From Verrucomicrobiota bacterium (GTDB lineage Bacteria; Verrucomicrobiota; Verrucomicrobiia; Opitutales; Opitutaceae), in contig JACRQG010000005.1 in assembly GCA_016222805.1 (NCBI GenBank), positions 31,967-95,966 of the forward strand: a DNA stretch of 64,000 nt, read 5' to 3'. Positions 41,769 through 50,790 of the stretch are shown piece by piece (the first letter of the stretch is position 1; the number at the start of each line of letters is the position of its first letter). Made by a program: the position numbers and the translations under genes. The notes beneath the pieces were generated by a model. It ran no database searches, was not told the DNA's origin, and was given only the letters and a program-made list of their open reading frames with translations.

Positions 41769-43046
41769 TCAGACGCGCCACGGTTCGCGTTTCGCGCGGG
41801 ACCGCATGCGATTGGCGTCCTCGTCGCCGGGAAACTCGTTTTTCACCGGATCGTAGCGCAGCTTCCGGCCAAGCTGCCACGCGACGTAGGCGGCATGGCA
41901 GGCGATGTGCGACTGGCAGGCCACGTCACCGTTGGCCGCCGGCTGCGCGCGGCTCTTCACGCAATCCAGGAACTGCCGCAGGTGCGTGCCGGGGTGGGTG
42001 CCGGCCTGGGCCCGGCCCGTGCGCTCTCCGCGCAGCGACTCCGGGTAAACCTTGAACTCCCCCCTGTCCCCCGTCTCGACCCACCCCTCGTCGCCCTCGT
42101 ACCGCACGCTGCAGGTGCCGAGTCCCAGCCAGCCGGTGGTCCGCATGACGAGCTTCACGCCGTTCGCATAGGTGGCGACACAGCCGTCCTCGTTGGGTTC
42201 ATACAGGACCGGAGCGGTGTGGTCGGCCGAGGCGGCCCACTGGCAGAGGTCCACGGTGTGCGATCCCCACTCCAGGATCCCACCGCCATGGAAGTCGAAG
42301 TGCCCGCGCCAGCGACCGGCAACGTAGAGGGCGTTGTAGGGTCGCCACGGACAGGGCCCGAGCCACATATCCCAATCCACCTCGTCGCGCCCGGGCTCGG
42401 GCTCCGCCGGCAGCCATTCCAGCTTGGTCGCCGGGGCCAGGGTGTTGGCGTGCACCGTGTGCAGCCGGCCGAGTTTGCCCGAGCGGGCGAGCTCGGCGGC
42501 GAACATGAAGTTGCTCACATTCCGGCGCTGCGTGCCCGCCTGGTACACGCGGCCGTAGCGCCGCATCGTTTCGGCGAGCGCCACCGAGTCGGCGATATTC
42601 GTCGAACACGGCTTTTCGCAGTACATGTCCTTGCCCGCCTTCGCCGCCAGGATTGAGGCAAGGGAGTGCCAGCGGTCGCCGGTGGCGATCAGGAGGGCGT
42701 CGATGTCCTTTCGCGCTAGGACCTCGCGGAAGTCCCGGTACATCCGGCAGCCCGTGTCGCCGTTTTTCTGGTCGATGATCGCCTTCACCGCCTGCCGGCG
42801 TACCTCGCGCACATCGGCGATCGCCACGAACTGCACCTCCGGCTCGTGGATGAGCGAGTTGAGATCCTGGGTGCCGCGGCTGCCGATTCCAAAGCCCGCC
42901 ATCACCACGCGGTTGCTCGGGGCCACTCCCCCATCGAGCCCCAGCACCCGGCCGGGAACAACCAGGGGGGCCAACCCGGCGGCCAGCGACTGGCGGAGGA
43001 AGGAACGACGGCTGAGTCCACGTTGACGGAGGGCGCGAAGGTGCAT
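41769..43046 (-). CDS. Tat-exported Gfo/Idh/MocA-family oxidoreductase
   Basis: A 425-residue oxidoreductase with a twin-arginine signal at the N-terminus (LSRRSFLRQSLAAGLAPLVV), so it folds with its cofactor in the cytoplasm before export. The Rossmann part contains VVMAGFGIGSRGTQDLNSLI, LLIATGDRWHSLASILAAKA and the EKP motif in DMYCEKPCSTNIADSV. C-terminal domain with GRWRGHFDFHGGGILEWGSH. Exported members of this family often act on glycosides via a tightly bound NAD. Gene sits between GH106 and HEAT genes on the same strand. Confidence 0.9.
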   Translation of the reverse strand: MHLRALRQRGLSRRSFLRQSLAAGLAPLVVPGRVLGLDGGVAPSNRVVMAGFGIGSRGTQDLNSLIHEPEVQFVAIADVREVRRQAVKAIIDQKNGDTGCRMYRDFREVLARKDIDALLIATGDRWHSLASILAAKAGKDMYCEKPCSTNIADSVALAETMRRYGRVYQAGTQRRNVSNFMFAAELARSGKLGRLHTVHANTLAPATKLEWLPAEPEPGRDEVDWDMWLGPCPWRPYNALYVAGRWRGHFDFHGGGILEWGSHTVDLCQWAASADHTAPVLYEPNEDGCVATYANGVKLVMRTTGWLGLGTCSVRYEGDEGWVETGDRGEFKVYPESLRGERTGRAQAGTHPGTHLRQFLDCVKSRAQPAANGDVACQSHIACHAAYVAWQLGRKLRYDPVKNEFPGDEDANRMRSRAKREPWRV

Positions 43047-43256
43047 GGGAGGAGAGGTTTGGCCGGCGGCGCCCCCTCGGGCGCAGCCGCATGATTCACG
43101 GAGGGGAAAACAAGAGTGTCTGCTGAAACCGGACTTCGCCGGGGCGGGTCCGGACGCGTGACCTGACGCTAACAAAAGCCCCTTCCCCCTTCTGCGCGAA
43201 ACTTGGCGGATGGTGGGCGCCAATTGATGCCGCGCGTCGAACCGCGCTCCGCCCCC

Positions 43257-46200
43257 CTATGGAGCGGGGAGTTCCAGGACCGGTCGGAACTGCAGCGCGA
43301 CCGGCCCGAGCAGGCCGGCGGTCGGCAACCGGTGCTCGGGCTTGTAGTAGGTCTGGTAGGTGGTGAAGGTCCGCCGCGAGCGGGCCGCGATCTTCGCGGG
43401 ATCGTGCATCCACTCGGGGAACCGCGCGATGATGCCCCAGCTTCGCCCGGTCTTCAGCTTCTGCTGGTACTCGATATCCTGCGGCAACGCATCGTCGCCC
43501 ATCAGGCGGTTGACCCATCGGTTGCGCACCTCGACCTCAAGGGTGTTGCGGCCGGGCCGGAGCAGGTCCGTCACGTCGCCCGCAAAGGGCGACGTCCACC
43601 AGGTGCCGGCCTCGCGGCCGTTTACGGTCACGGTCGCGAGATCCTGCACGTCGCCGAGGTCGAGCCAAGCGCGGCTCCCCGGCGCCAGGTGCGGCGCCCC
43701 CAGTTCAAAGTCCAGGCGGTAGCGGGCGGCACCCGAAAAATGCCGAAGGTCGCCGCCGGCTTCGGTCCAGGGCTGCAGCCGGGCGAACTCGCGCCCGGTC
43801 GTTTCGCCCCAAGGCGCCGTGAACTCCACCTTCCAGGGTCCCGCGAGCGCCACGGTCTCAATTGCCCGCGCACGCGCGCCCAGCACCTCTTCCCGCCCGT
43901 CGCTCCAGCGGGCTTGCAACGGAGTGCCCATCGCGAGGCACGGAGCACCTCCGGCCGTGAACTTCACGACGTCCCCCAGGTACGCCGGCTGTCCCGGCCC
44001 GGTCGCCAGGGACGTGATCCAACGCGCGGGCCGCGGCTCGCGGAAGACCACGAAGATCGAGCCACCATCTCCGAGCGCCAGGTCAAGGGCGATGCGCCCG
44101 CCTTCGTCGCGAAAGGCCGGCGCCGCCACCATCGCGCCCGTCAGCGCATCCCACAGCTCCGGCTGGCGCCCACCGACGCGGAAGTCCACGCGAAACCGCA
44201 CGGGCTTCTCGCTCGTGGTGGCGAGAAAATACACGTCAGCCTCGCGGCTTCGCCGGTGGAGGAAACGCACGACCGGAGCCGCGTCGTTGGCCGCCGCCGG
44301 CGCATCCACCACGGTGACCCGGCAATCCGGATCGACGCCGCGCACCGCCAGCGCCTTGCCCACGTCGAAGTCGGTCCGCACCAGCGCCCCCTTACCATCC
44401 GGGCCCCACAACTGCCGCACGAGTTCCTGCCATTCCCGCCGGGCGTCCGCCTCGAGGCGCCCGGCCGGCGCGAGGGGCGGCGGGCCGATCAGCGACGCGC
44501 CGGCCCGCGCGAGTCGCCGCAGGGTCTGCAACAGCTCCCGATCCGCGAGCCAGTTCGTCGGCAGCACGAGGACCCGGTAGGTCGCCCCGCTGGCGAGACG
44601 CACGGCCCCTCCGGACTCCACCGTTGCGGCTCCCAGCAACGAGGGATCCGCCTCATCAAAATCGTAACCCGCGGGCACCGCCGGAAACCGGTCCGACGCA
44701 AAACCGCCGATGCCGGCGTGTTTCACGAGCAGCACATCCGCGACGAACTCTCCGTGGCGCAGCAGATGCTGGCAACGGGCGAGATAATCGATCCACGCGC
44801 CGGCGCGCGCCCACCAGGTGTTGAGCCGACCGAAGTTGGTGCCCGAGGAACCCACCGTGAACCCCGGGGCGAGCGCCGGGTACGGCTGGTGCACGTACGA
44901 ATGCAGGAAGATCTGGTTGAGCCCCTGGGTGAAGGCGAGGTCCCCGATCGGCTTGAGCAGCCGCGGATGGGCACTCCAGCCGGCGTCGGTCTGCGTCGCC
45001 GTGAACGACTCGGCCGCCAGCAATCGCCGGCCGAGGGTATGCGCCACGGAGGCGCGCGCCTTGATTCCGCCGACGTTGTAGCGGCTGCGGTCGTGGGTGA
45101 ACCAGAACTCCGCCATGTTCACGCCCGTGCGGACCGCCGCCTGGTATTCGTTGTAGGTCTTTCCGCCGTACGCCTCGCCATAGTACTTCAGCCCGTGCGC
45201 CTCCGCCAGCCGGCGCATCCCATCGAAGTAACGTTCCACGATCAGGTCGCTGCAGGTGCGCCGGAAGTCCTCCAGGAAACCCTCGGAACCCGCGAGCGAC
45301 TCCACCACCCTTCCGGTCAGCACCGGCAGGAAGGGACGCACGTCGTAGCCGCGCCGGGCGCGGAACTCCTCGGCAAAATCCGCCGTCCAGTTCTGCTGCG
45401 CCGCCTCCCAGCTGTCGGTCAGCACGCTCGTCAGCGTCGTGCCCTTGAGCGGACCGGCCTCCCGCAGCACGCGACCGAGCGCCGACTCCCAATGCCGGCC
45501 GAGGGCCGCCGCGTTCATCTTGTCGACTTCCAGGCCCGTGCCTTCGTCCTGCGCCGGATGATTGGGCAGGCCGGTTGTCGTGTAGCCAATCCGGAGCACC
45601 ACCCACCGCCCCGCCGGCGGAGTCCACGTCAGCGTGCCGTCCGGTTGCAGCTGCCCGGTGAGGTCCAGCACCTCCGCGAGCCGGATCGCTGCCGGATCGT
45701 CGAGCGGCGCGTCGCGCGGCGGCAGTACGCTTCCCAGCGGGCTGGTCAGGGTCTTGCTCTGGTGGTTCTCGATCCGATAGGCCGCGGAGAAGGCCACCTC
45801 CGCCACGTTGAGGGGATTGAGGGCGCCCTTGAACACGGCGCGGAACACCCGGGCACGGGTCGGAGCGAAAGGCACGTTCAGGACCAGGTCGCTGCCGAGG
45901 TAACCCTTGTGCGCGAAGAGGTACCCGGGAAAGCCGAAGGCGCGGAGCTTGCGGAAGGTCACGCCATCGTCCGACGCCTCGACGTCGCCCGCGAGCTTCA
46001 CGTCCGCCCCGCGCTGATACGGCGCCGTGATCACGAGCAGCCGGCGCTCCACCGCGTCGGGATGGGTCCACGTCACGACTACGTTTTCGGTGCCCCGGGC
46101 GAAGGCCACCGTGCCGGCGGCATCGACCCGGCCATCGCCCAGCTTCCCGGCGTCGATGTCAGGCACCGAGCAGGTCACCCGGGGCGCGGCTGCCTCCGGT

Positions 46201-46823
46201 GCGGGATCGGCCGGCACGGCCAGCACCGCGATGTCGCGATAGAATTCGAGATTCGCCGGCGGACGCGGCAGCGCGACGCGACGGGACTCGCCGCCCGTCA
46301 CGGCCGTCTCGCTCCAGACCACCTTCTTCATCGAGTCCTCGGGCGTGACCCACGGTCCGCCACTCTCGGACCAGCCGGCGCAGTTGTGCAGGCCGAGTTC
46401 GAGGCCGAGTTCCGCCGCGGTGCGCAATGCGTACTGCCAGTGCTCGTGCCACGCCTCGGAGCCCCAGCGCACCGGCCCGGCGGGGAACAGCGTCTCCTTG
46501 GTGAACCCCGGGGTGACATCGAGCATCTGGGCCCCGCCAAGCCCGACGCGCTTCATGTCCTCGAGTTCCGCCCGGATTCCCTCCTTGGTGATGCTGCCGT
46601 TCATCCAGTGCCACCACACGTGGGGCCGATCCGCACGGGCCGGGGAACGGAAGCCTGCGGCCAGGGCGTCGCGGGCGGGAGCCAACGGCTCAGTCGCCGC
46701 TGCGGCGACCGAGCCCAAACCGGCGCACACCAGGCTCAGAACCCGCGCTGCCCGTTCCACCCCGCACGCAGTGAACACGCGGCGGCCGCGCGGCCGAAAC
46801 CCCTGCCAGTTGTCTTGCTTCAT
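43257..46823 (-). CDS. Exported GH106 alpha-L-rhamnosidase
   Basis: A 1188-residue glycoside hydrolase. After a basic N-terminus with a hydrophobic signal region (about 26-44) comes the GH106 signature RPHVWWHWMNGSITKEGIRA followed by ELEDMKRVGLGGAQMLDV. Further family motifs: GLHNCAGWSESGGPWVTPED, TDSWEAAQQNW, YYGEAYGGKTYNEYQ, FGRLNTWWARAGAWIDYLAR. The C-terminal ~200 residues look like beta-sandwich modules ending with VEVRNRWVNRLMGDDALPQD. GH106 enzymes cleave L-rhamnose from pectic polysaccharides or rhamnosides. The frame stays open upstream into the next gene, so the start MKQDNWQGF is chosen by the signal region. Confidence 0.9.
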   Translation of the reverse strand: MKQDNWQGFRPRGRRVFTACGVERAARVLSLVCAGLGSVAAAATEPLAPARDALAAGFRSPARADRPHVWWHWMNGSITKEGIRAELEDMKRVGLGGAQMLDVTPGFTKETLFPAGPVRWGSEAWHEHWQYALRTAAELGLELGLHNCAGWSESGGPWVTPEDSMKKVVWSETAVTGGESRRVALPRPPANLEFYRDIAVLAVPADPAPEAAAPRVTCSVPDIDAGKLGDGRVDAAGTVAFARGTENVVVTWTHPDAVERRLLVITAPYQRGADVKLAGDVEASDDGVTFRKLRAFGFPGYLFAHKGYLGSDLVLNVPFAPTRARVFRAVFKGALNPLNVAEVAFSAAYRIENHQSKTLTSPLGSVLPPRDAPLDDPAAIRLAEVLDLTGQLQPDGTLTWTPPAGRWVVLRIGYTTTGLPNHPAQDEGTGLEVDKMNAAALGRHWESALGRVLREAGPLKGTTLTSVLTDSWEAAQQNWTADFAEEFRARRGYDVRPFLPVLTGRVVESLAGSEGFLEDFRRTCSDLIVERYFDGMRRLAEAHGLKYYGEAYGGKTYNEYQAAVRTGVNMAEFWFTHDRSRYNVGGIKARASVAHTLGRRLLAAESFTATQTDAGWSAHPRLLKPIGDLAFTQGLNQIFLHSYVHQPYPALAPGFTVGSSGTNFGRLNTWWARAGAWIDYLARCQHLLRHGEFVADVLLVKHAGIGGFASDRFPAVPAGYDFDEADPSLLGAATVESGGAVRLASGATYRVLVLPTNWLADRELLQTLRRLARAGASLIGPPPLAPAGRLEADARREWQELVRQLWGPDGKGALVRTDFDVGKALAVRGVDPDCRVTVVDAPAAANDAAPVVRFLHRRSREADVYFLATTSEKPVRFRVDFRVGGRQPELWDALTGAMVAAPAFRDEGGRIALDLALGDGGSIFVVFREPRPARWITSLATGPGQPAYLGDVVKFTAGGAPCLAMGTPLQARWSDGREEVLGARARAIETVALAGPWKVEFTAPWGETTGREFARLQPWTEAGGDLRHFSGAARYRLDFELGAPHLAPGSRAWLDLGDVQDLATVTVNGREAGTWWTSPFAGDVTDLLRPGRNTLEVEVRNRWVNRLMGDDALPQDIEYQQKLKTGRSWGIIARFPEWMHDPAKIAARSRRTFTTYQTYYKPEHRLPTAGLLGPVALQFRPVLELPAP

Positions 46824-46932
46824 CGTTGTCGTCGCGGGTTGATCGCCGCGCCTGCGCGAGCCGCCGCCACTACCACGAACGTGGGGAGGACGGCATCGGC
46901 GCCTGCGCGCGAGGGAAAGTGAAGGCCCTTGC

Positions 46933-48504
46933 TCATGGCAGGGAATGGCGAAAGGGCGCGGCCGGCAATCCCACCGTGTTGAACAACCCAACATCGGGCG
47001 CATTGGCCCAGGCGTAGCGCACCGCGCGCGGCACGGGCACCGCAGGTGACCGCACCAGCACCGCTGCGCCCGACACCACGGCATCGGCCTGATGAAACAC
47101 CCCGTCGCCGCCCGCCAGTTCGAACCCGGGCACCGGCACGGATCGGGCGACCAAGCCCCCGGCGGCGTGGTCAAATTCGATGCGCACGGTTTCACCCTCG
47201 CGCCGGGCAAGGCGAAAGACCGGGCCAGACCATTCGCCCCCGAGGCCATAGACCCGGGCCTTGGCGACGCGCGCCAGGCGGACGCCGACCTCTTGCTTGT
47301 TGCGCGGGTGCACGTCGCCGGGGGAGCCGAGGTCGAGTGCCACCGCCATGCCGGTGCCCGGCACGGCGAGGGCGGTTGCCTGCGCTTCGCGCAGCTCGGC
47401 GTACGCGACCCGGGAGCGATCGAGTGGCGCGGAATAGGCGGCGAGCTGGACAAAGAGGAAAGGCAGGTCCCGCCCGCCGAACTGCGCGCGCCAGTCGCTG
47501 ATCAGGGCCGGAAACAGGTCACGGTACTCCGCGGCGCGCGTCACGTTGTGCTCCCCCTGATACCAGATCACTCCGCGCAGGGCGGTGGGTGTCACCGGGG
47601 CGACCATCCCGTTGAACACACAAGCCGGCCGGTGCTGGTCGCGGATCCCCCGGGGATCGGAAGGCCGGGGGCGATCCCACTTCGTGCCGGCGGCGCGAGC
47701 GGCGGCTTGCGCGGCCACCCACTCTGCCAGCTGCTGCGGGTAGGTGGCGGCCTTGGCGTCGAGGTCGTCGCGCTCCGCCACCCAGCGGCGCTGAATCGCC
47801 GCGGCGTGCGGGCTCGCCCGGATCGCCTCCGCACTGAGAAAAACCTCGATCATCTTGCCGCCCCAGCTCGCGTTGATCAGGCCGACGGGAACGCCCAGCG
47901 CGCGATGCAGGTCACGCGCGAAGAAGTACGCGACACCCGAGAAGGCGCCCACGTGGGCCGGAAGCGCCGGCCGCCAGCCACCCCGCACGTCGCGCGCAGG
48001 TTCCTCCGCCGGGACCTTGGCGATCCGGAACTGCCTGACGAGTCCCAGGTCGGCCGCGGCGATCTCGTGCTCCGCGTTCGCCGACTGGGCGACCGTCCAT
48101 TCCATGTTGGACTGGCCCGAACACAGCCAGACCTCGCCCACGACCACATCGGCGACCGTACAAGCCTCCCCGGCGGTGCGCACGACCAGCGCCGCCGGAT
48201 CCGATGCGGCCGGCATCGGCGGCAACGAGACCTGCCAGCGGCCCTCTCCGTCCGCCGTCGCCGTGACGCGTTCGCCGCGAAACTCCACGCTCACCGCCGC
48301 ACCCGGCGCGGCCCAGCCCCAGACCGGGACCGGCCGGTCCCGCTGGAGAACGGCGCCGTCGCCGAAGAGCCCGGCAAGGCGGAGCGGCGCCGCGGCCGCG
48401 CCGACCGTCGCGGCCAGCGCCACGAGGCACGCGCTCCGAAACCAGGCGGCGGCTCGAACGAGCCGTTCTCGCCACGCTCCTGCACTCATGGTGGTCGCAC
48501 GCAT
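46933..48504 (-). CDS. Exported SASA-family carbohydrate O-acetylesterase
   Basis: A 523-residue esterase related to sialate O-acetylesterases (SASA/DUF303). Signal region around residues 22-39; a beta-rich N-terminal domain (LFGDGAVLQRDRPVPVWGWA); nucleophile Ser in VWLCSGQSNMEWTV; ASWGGKMIEVF; GVIWYQGEHNVTRAAEY; and the distal His in GSPGDVHPRNKQEVG. Probably removes acetyl groups from plant polysaccharide (for example pectin or xylan), aiding the GH106 enzyme encoded downstream. Two ATG codons (48504 and 48489) are five codons apart; either could be the start. Confidence 0.9.
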   Translation of the reverse strand: MRATTMSAGAWRERLVRAAAWFRSACLVALAATVGAAAAPLRLAGLFGDGAVLQRDRPVPVWGWAAPGAAVSVEFRGERVTATADGEGRWQVSLPPMPAASDPAALVVRTAGEACTVADVVVGEVWLCSGQSNMEWTVAQSANAEHEIAAADLGLVRQFRIAKVPAEEPARDVRGGWRPALPAHVGAFSGVAYFFARDLHRALGVPVGLINASWGGKMIEVFLSAEAIRASPHAAAIQRRWVAERDDLDAKAATYPQQLAEWVAAQAAARAAGTKWDRPRPSDPRGIRDQHRPACVFNGMVAPVTPTALRGVIWYQGEHNVTRAAEYRDLFPALISDWRAQFGGRDLPFLFVQLAAYSAPLDRSRVAYAELREAQATALAVPGTGMAVALDLGSPGDVHPRNKQEVGVRLARVAKARVYGLGGEWSGPVFRLARREGETVRIEFDHAAGGLVARSVPVPGFELAGGDGVFHQADAVVSGAAVLVRSPAVPVPRAVRYAWANAPDVGLFNTVGLPAAPFRHSLP

Positions 48505-48560
48505 CCGCTGGAGGTCGTCGGGGGGGGAGACAGTCCTTTACCCGAGGTACCAGAACCGGG

Positions 48561-50744
48561 CTAGAATCGCATCAGCACCGAGAACATGCCGCTGAACGGC
48601 TCGCTCAGCGAGGTGTAGCTCGGGTAGTAATCGCGATCGGTGACGTTCTGCAGGGCGAGGCTGAAGGAGAGATTTCGTCCGAACAGCTTCCGGGCGTAGG
48701 TCAAATTGGCGTCGACCCGGGTGTACGCCGGCGAACGGTAGGCCGGGATGTCCGCGAGGTTCGGATTGCCGCGCCGCTCGCCGACGTAGGCCACCCCGAC
48801 CCCGAGGCCGAGTCCCCGAAGCGGGCCGCCCTGGATCGCGTAGCGGTTCCAGAGGTTGCCCTGGTTGCGGGCGACGTTGGGCGGCGTCAATCCGACGTTC
48901 TGCGGGCGCGTGGGATCCTTGATCGTCTCGACGTCGACATTGGCGTAGCTGAGCACGACCTGCCACGGTGCGAGGGGACGCGCGGTGAGCGTAAACTCGA
49001 TTCCCCGCGAGCGATCGACGCCCGACGCGATATTGAAGCCCGGGTGATCGGGGTCGGGCTGGAGGATGTTGGACCGTTCGATCTCGAAGGCCACGAGCGA
49101 TCCCGAGAGCCGTCCCTCGATCAGATCAAACTTGGGACCAAAATCCCAACCCTGGCCCGTGATCGGTTCGAAGAGGCGACCGAAGAAGTCGCTCGCAGTC
49201 TGCGGCTGGAACGACTCGGCGTAGCTGACGAAGAACGTCAGTCGTGGCGCCACGCGGAAGGAGGCGCCGTAGCTGCCGACGTCGGCCGACTGCGAGGTCG
49301 CCACGGCCGTGCGGTTGAGGCGGTTTTCGTTGTTCTGGTAGAACTGCCCGTAGCGATAACCCTGCATCAGCAGCAGGCGGCTGCGGAAGAGCTGGACGAG
49401 GTTGCTCACCGTGTAGCCGCGCTGCACGGAATCGAGCATGGTGTCGCCGAAGCGCGTGGTGTAGGTGGACCAGGCGCCGAGCGCGTAGTCGGCGGGGTTG
49501 GTCGAGTCGACGTTGAGGTTGGCCGGGTTGGTGGGCCGGCGGTACTGCTGGTTGCGCTGGTCGACCACTCCGAGGTATTCGAAGCCGAGGAAGGCCTTGT
49601 GCTTGATGTCACCCCACGTGTGGTCGCCGAGCAGGCTGCCCTGGACGATGAAGTTGTCGTTGCCCGTCAGTTGGAGGGTGGGCACGCGCGCGACGGTGCG
49701 CACGCCGGTGGTGGCGTTGATCACGAGCGCCTGGGAACCGGCCATGGTGTTGCGCGCCTGCCGTTGGCTGCGGAAGTAGCCGCCGCCGCGGAACACCCAG
49801 TTGGGCGTGAGCTGCTGGCTGAGATCGAGGGCGAACTGCGTCTGGATAATCGCCGAGGAAGACTCGGGCCCGGCGCGATTGAACTCGCGGCGCACGTCGG
49901 TGGCGTAGCGGCTCTGGGCGGCGATGAAGTAGATCGGCGGCACCGCCTGCACGCCGCGCGTGGTCTGCCACTGGAAATCAAAACCGAGGCGCGTGCGCTT
50001 CGTGGGCTCATACTGAAGGTTGCCGCCGTAGACTTTCCGTTCGCGGCCGGCGAAGTCGTACTGGCTCCCGTAGTTCTCGTAGGCGGCGCCGAACAGCGCG
50101 CGCAGCTTCTTTCCCCGGTCGATCGGCGTGCTGTAAAGCAATTCGGAGCGGAAGCGATCGTAGGAACCGACGCGAAGGCGCACGTGCCCGCCGCGGTTCG
50201 GGCCGGGGCGGCGGGTGATCATGTTCATCGTGCCGCCCGGATCGATTGTCCCGGAGAAGGTCGACGAAGGTCCCTTGATGATCTCGACGCGGTCGATGAA
50301 GAGCGTGTCGGCCACGCCGAAGGAGCGATAGCCGTTGCGGTAGCTCGTGAAGGACTGGAAGCCCCGGTTGTAGAAGTTGTTTCCGGTGACGTCCTCGGGC
50401 GTGGCGGTGCCGTTGTCGGAAAGGCTGCCGCTGTACTTGAGCGCCTCGCCGATCTCCTTGGCGCCGATGTCCTCGATGAACTCGGCAGTGATGACCTCGA
50501 TCGGGCGCGGGAGGTCGAGCAGCGCGGTGTTGAAGCGCGTGCCGGAGATCGCATTGGCGGCCTTGTAGCCGTCGTCGCCGTCCGCGCTGACTTCGAACTG
50601 GGCGAGCACAATCGGTTCGTCCTGCGCGGCGGTCGTGCTGGAGGCCGCCGGACGCGACTGGGCCGACAGGGCGGCCGGAAGCAGGGCGCAGGCGAAGCCG
50701 GCCGCAGCCATGCGGGGGGCGAGGCGAAGGCAGGGAAGTTTCAT
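48561..50744 (-). CDS. TonB-dependent outer-membrane receptor
   Basis: A 727-residue outer-membrane receptor. Signal peptide to about residue 28, then a plug domain with the Opitutus-type opening FEVSADGDDGYKAANAISGT, LPRPIEVITAEFIEDIGAKE, and VEIIKGPSSTFSGTIDPGGT. The rest forms alternating beta strands of a 22-strand barrel and ends in FSGMFSVLMRF with a terminal Phe. Substrate is not identifiable: a siderophore or an oligosaccharide are both possible. Placement between the esterase and FAD oxidoreductase genes suggests carbohydrate-linked uptake. No SusD-like partner is present. Confidence 0.93.
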   Translation of the reverse strand: MKLPCLRLAPRMAAAGFACALLPAALSAQSRPAASSTTAAQDEPIVLAQFEVSADGDDGYKAANAISGTRFNTALLDLPRPIEVITAEFIEDIGAKEIGEALKYSGSLSDNGTATPEDVTGNNFYNRGFQSFTSYRNGYRSFGVADTLFIDRVEIIKGPSSTFSGTIDPGGTMNMITRRPGPNRGGHVRLRVGSYDRFRSELLYSTPIDRGKKLRALFGAAYENYGSQYDFAGRERKVYGGNLQYEPTKRTRLGFDFQWQTTRGVQAVPPIYFIAAQSRYATDVRREFNRAGPESSSAIIQTQFALDLSQQLTPNWVFRGGGYFRSQRQARNTMAGSQALVINATTGVRTVARVPTLQLTGNDNFIVQGSLLGDHTWGDIKHKAFLGFEYLGVVDQRNQQYRRPTNPANLNVDSTNPADYALGAWSTYTTRFGDTMLDSVQRGYTVSNLVQLFRSRLLLMQGYRYGQFYQNNENRLNRTAVATSQSADVGSYGASFRVAPRLTFFVSYAESFQPQTASDFFGRLFEPITGQGWDFGPKFDLIEGRLSGSLVAFEIERSNILQPDPDHPGFNIASGVDRSRGIEFTLTARPLAPWQVVLSYANVDVETIKDPTRPQNVGLTPPNVARNQGNLWNRYAIQGGPLRGLGLGVGVAYVGERRGNPNLADIPAYRSPAYTRVDANLTYARKLFGRNLSFSLALQNVTDRDYYPSYTSLSEPFSGMFSVLMRF

Positions 50745-50790
50745 GGTAGGAAATCTTGGAAGCTGGTGGCGGGGAGGTGCGGCGGGAAAC

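Noticed and set aside
43203-46922. A 1239-codon open frame on the plus strand
   Set aside because: It lies wholly opposite the GH106 gene, is extremely Arg/His/Pro/Gly-rich and shows no family motif; it is a shadow caused by high G+C third positions.
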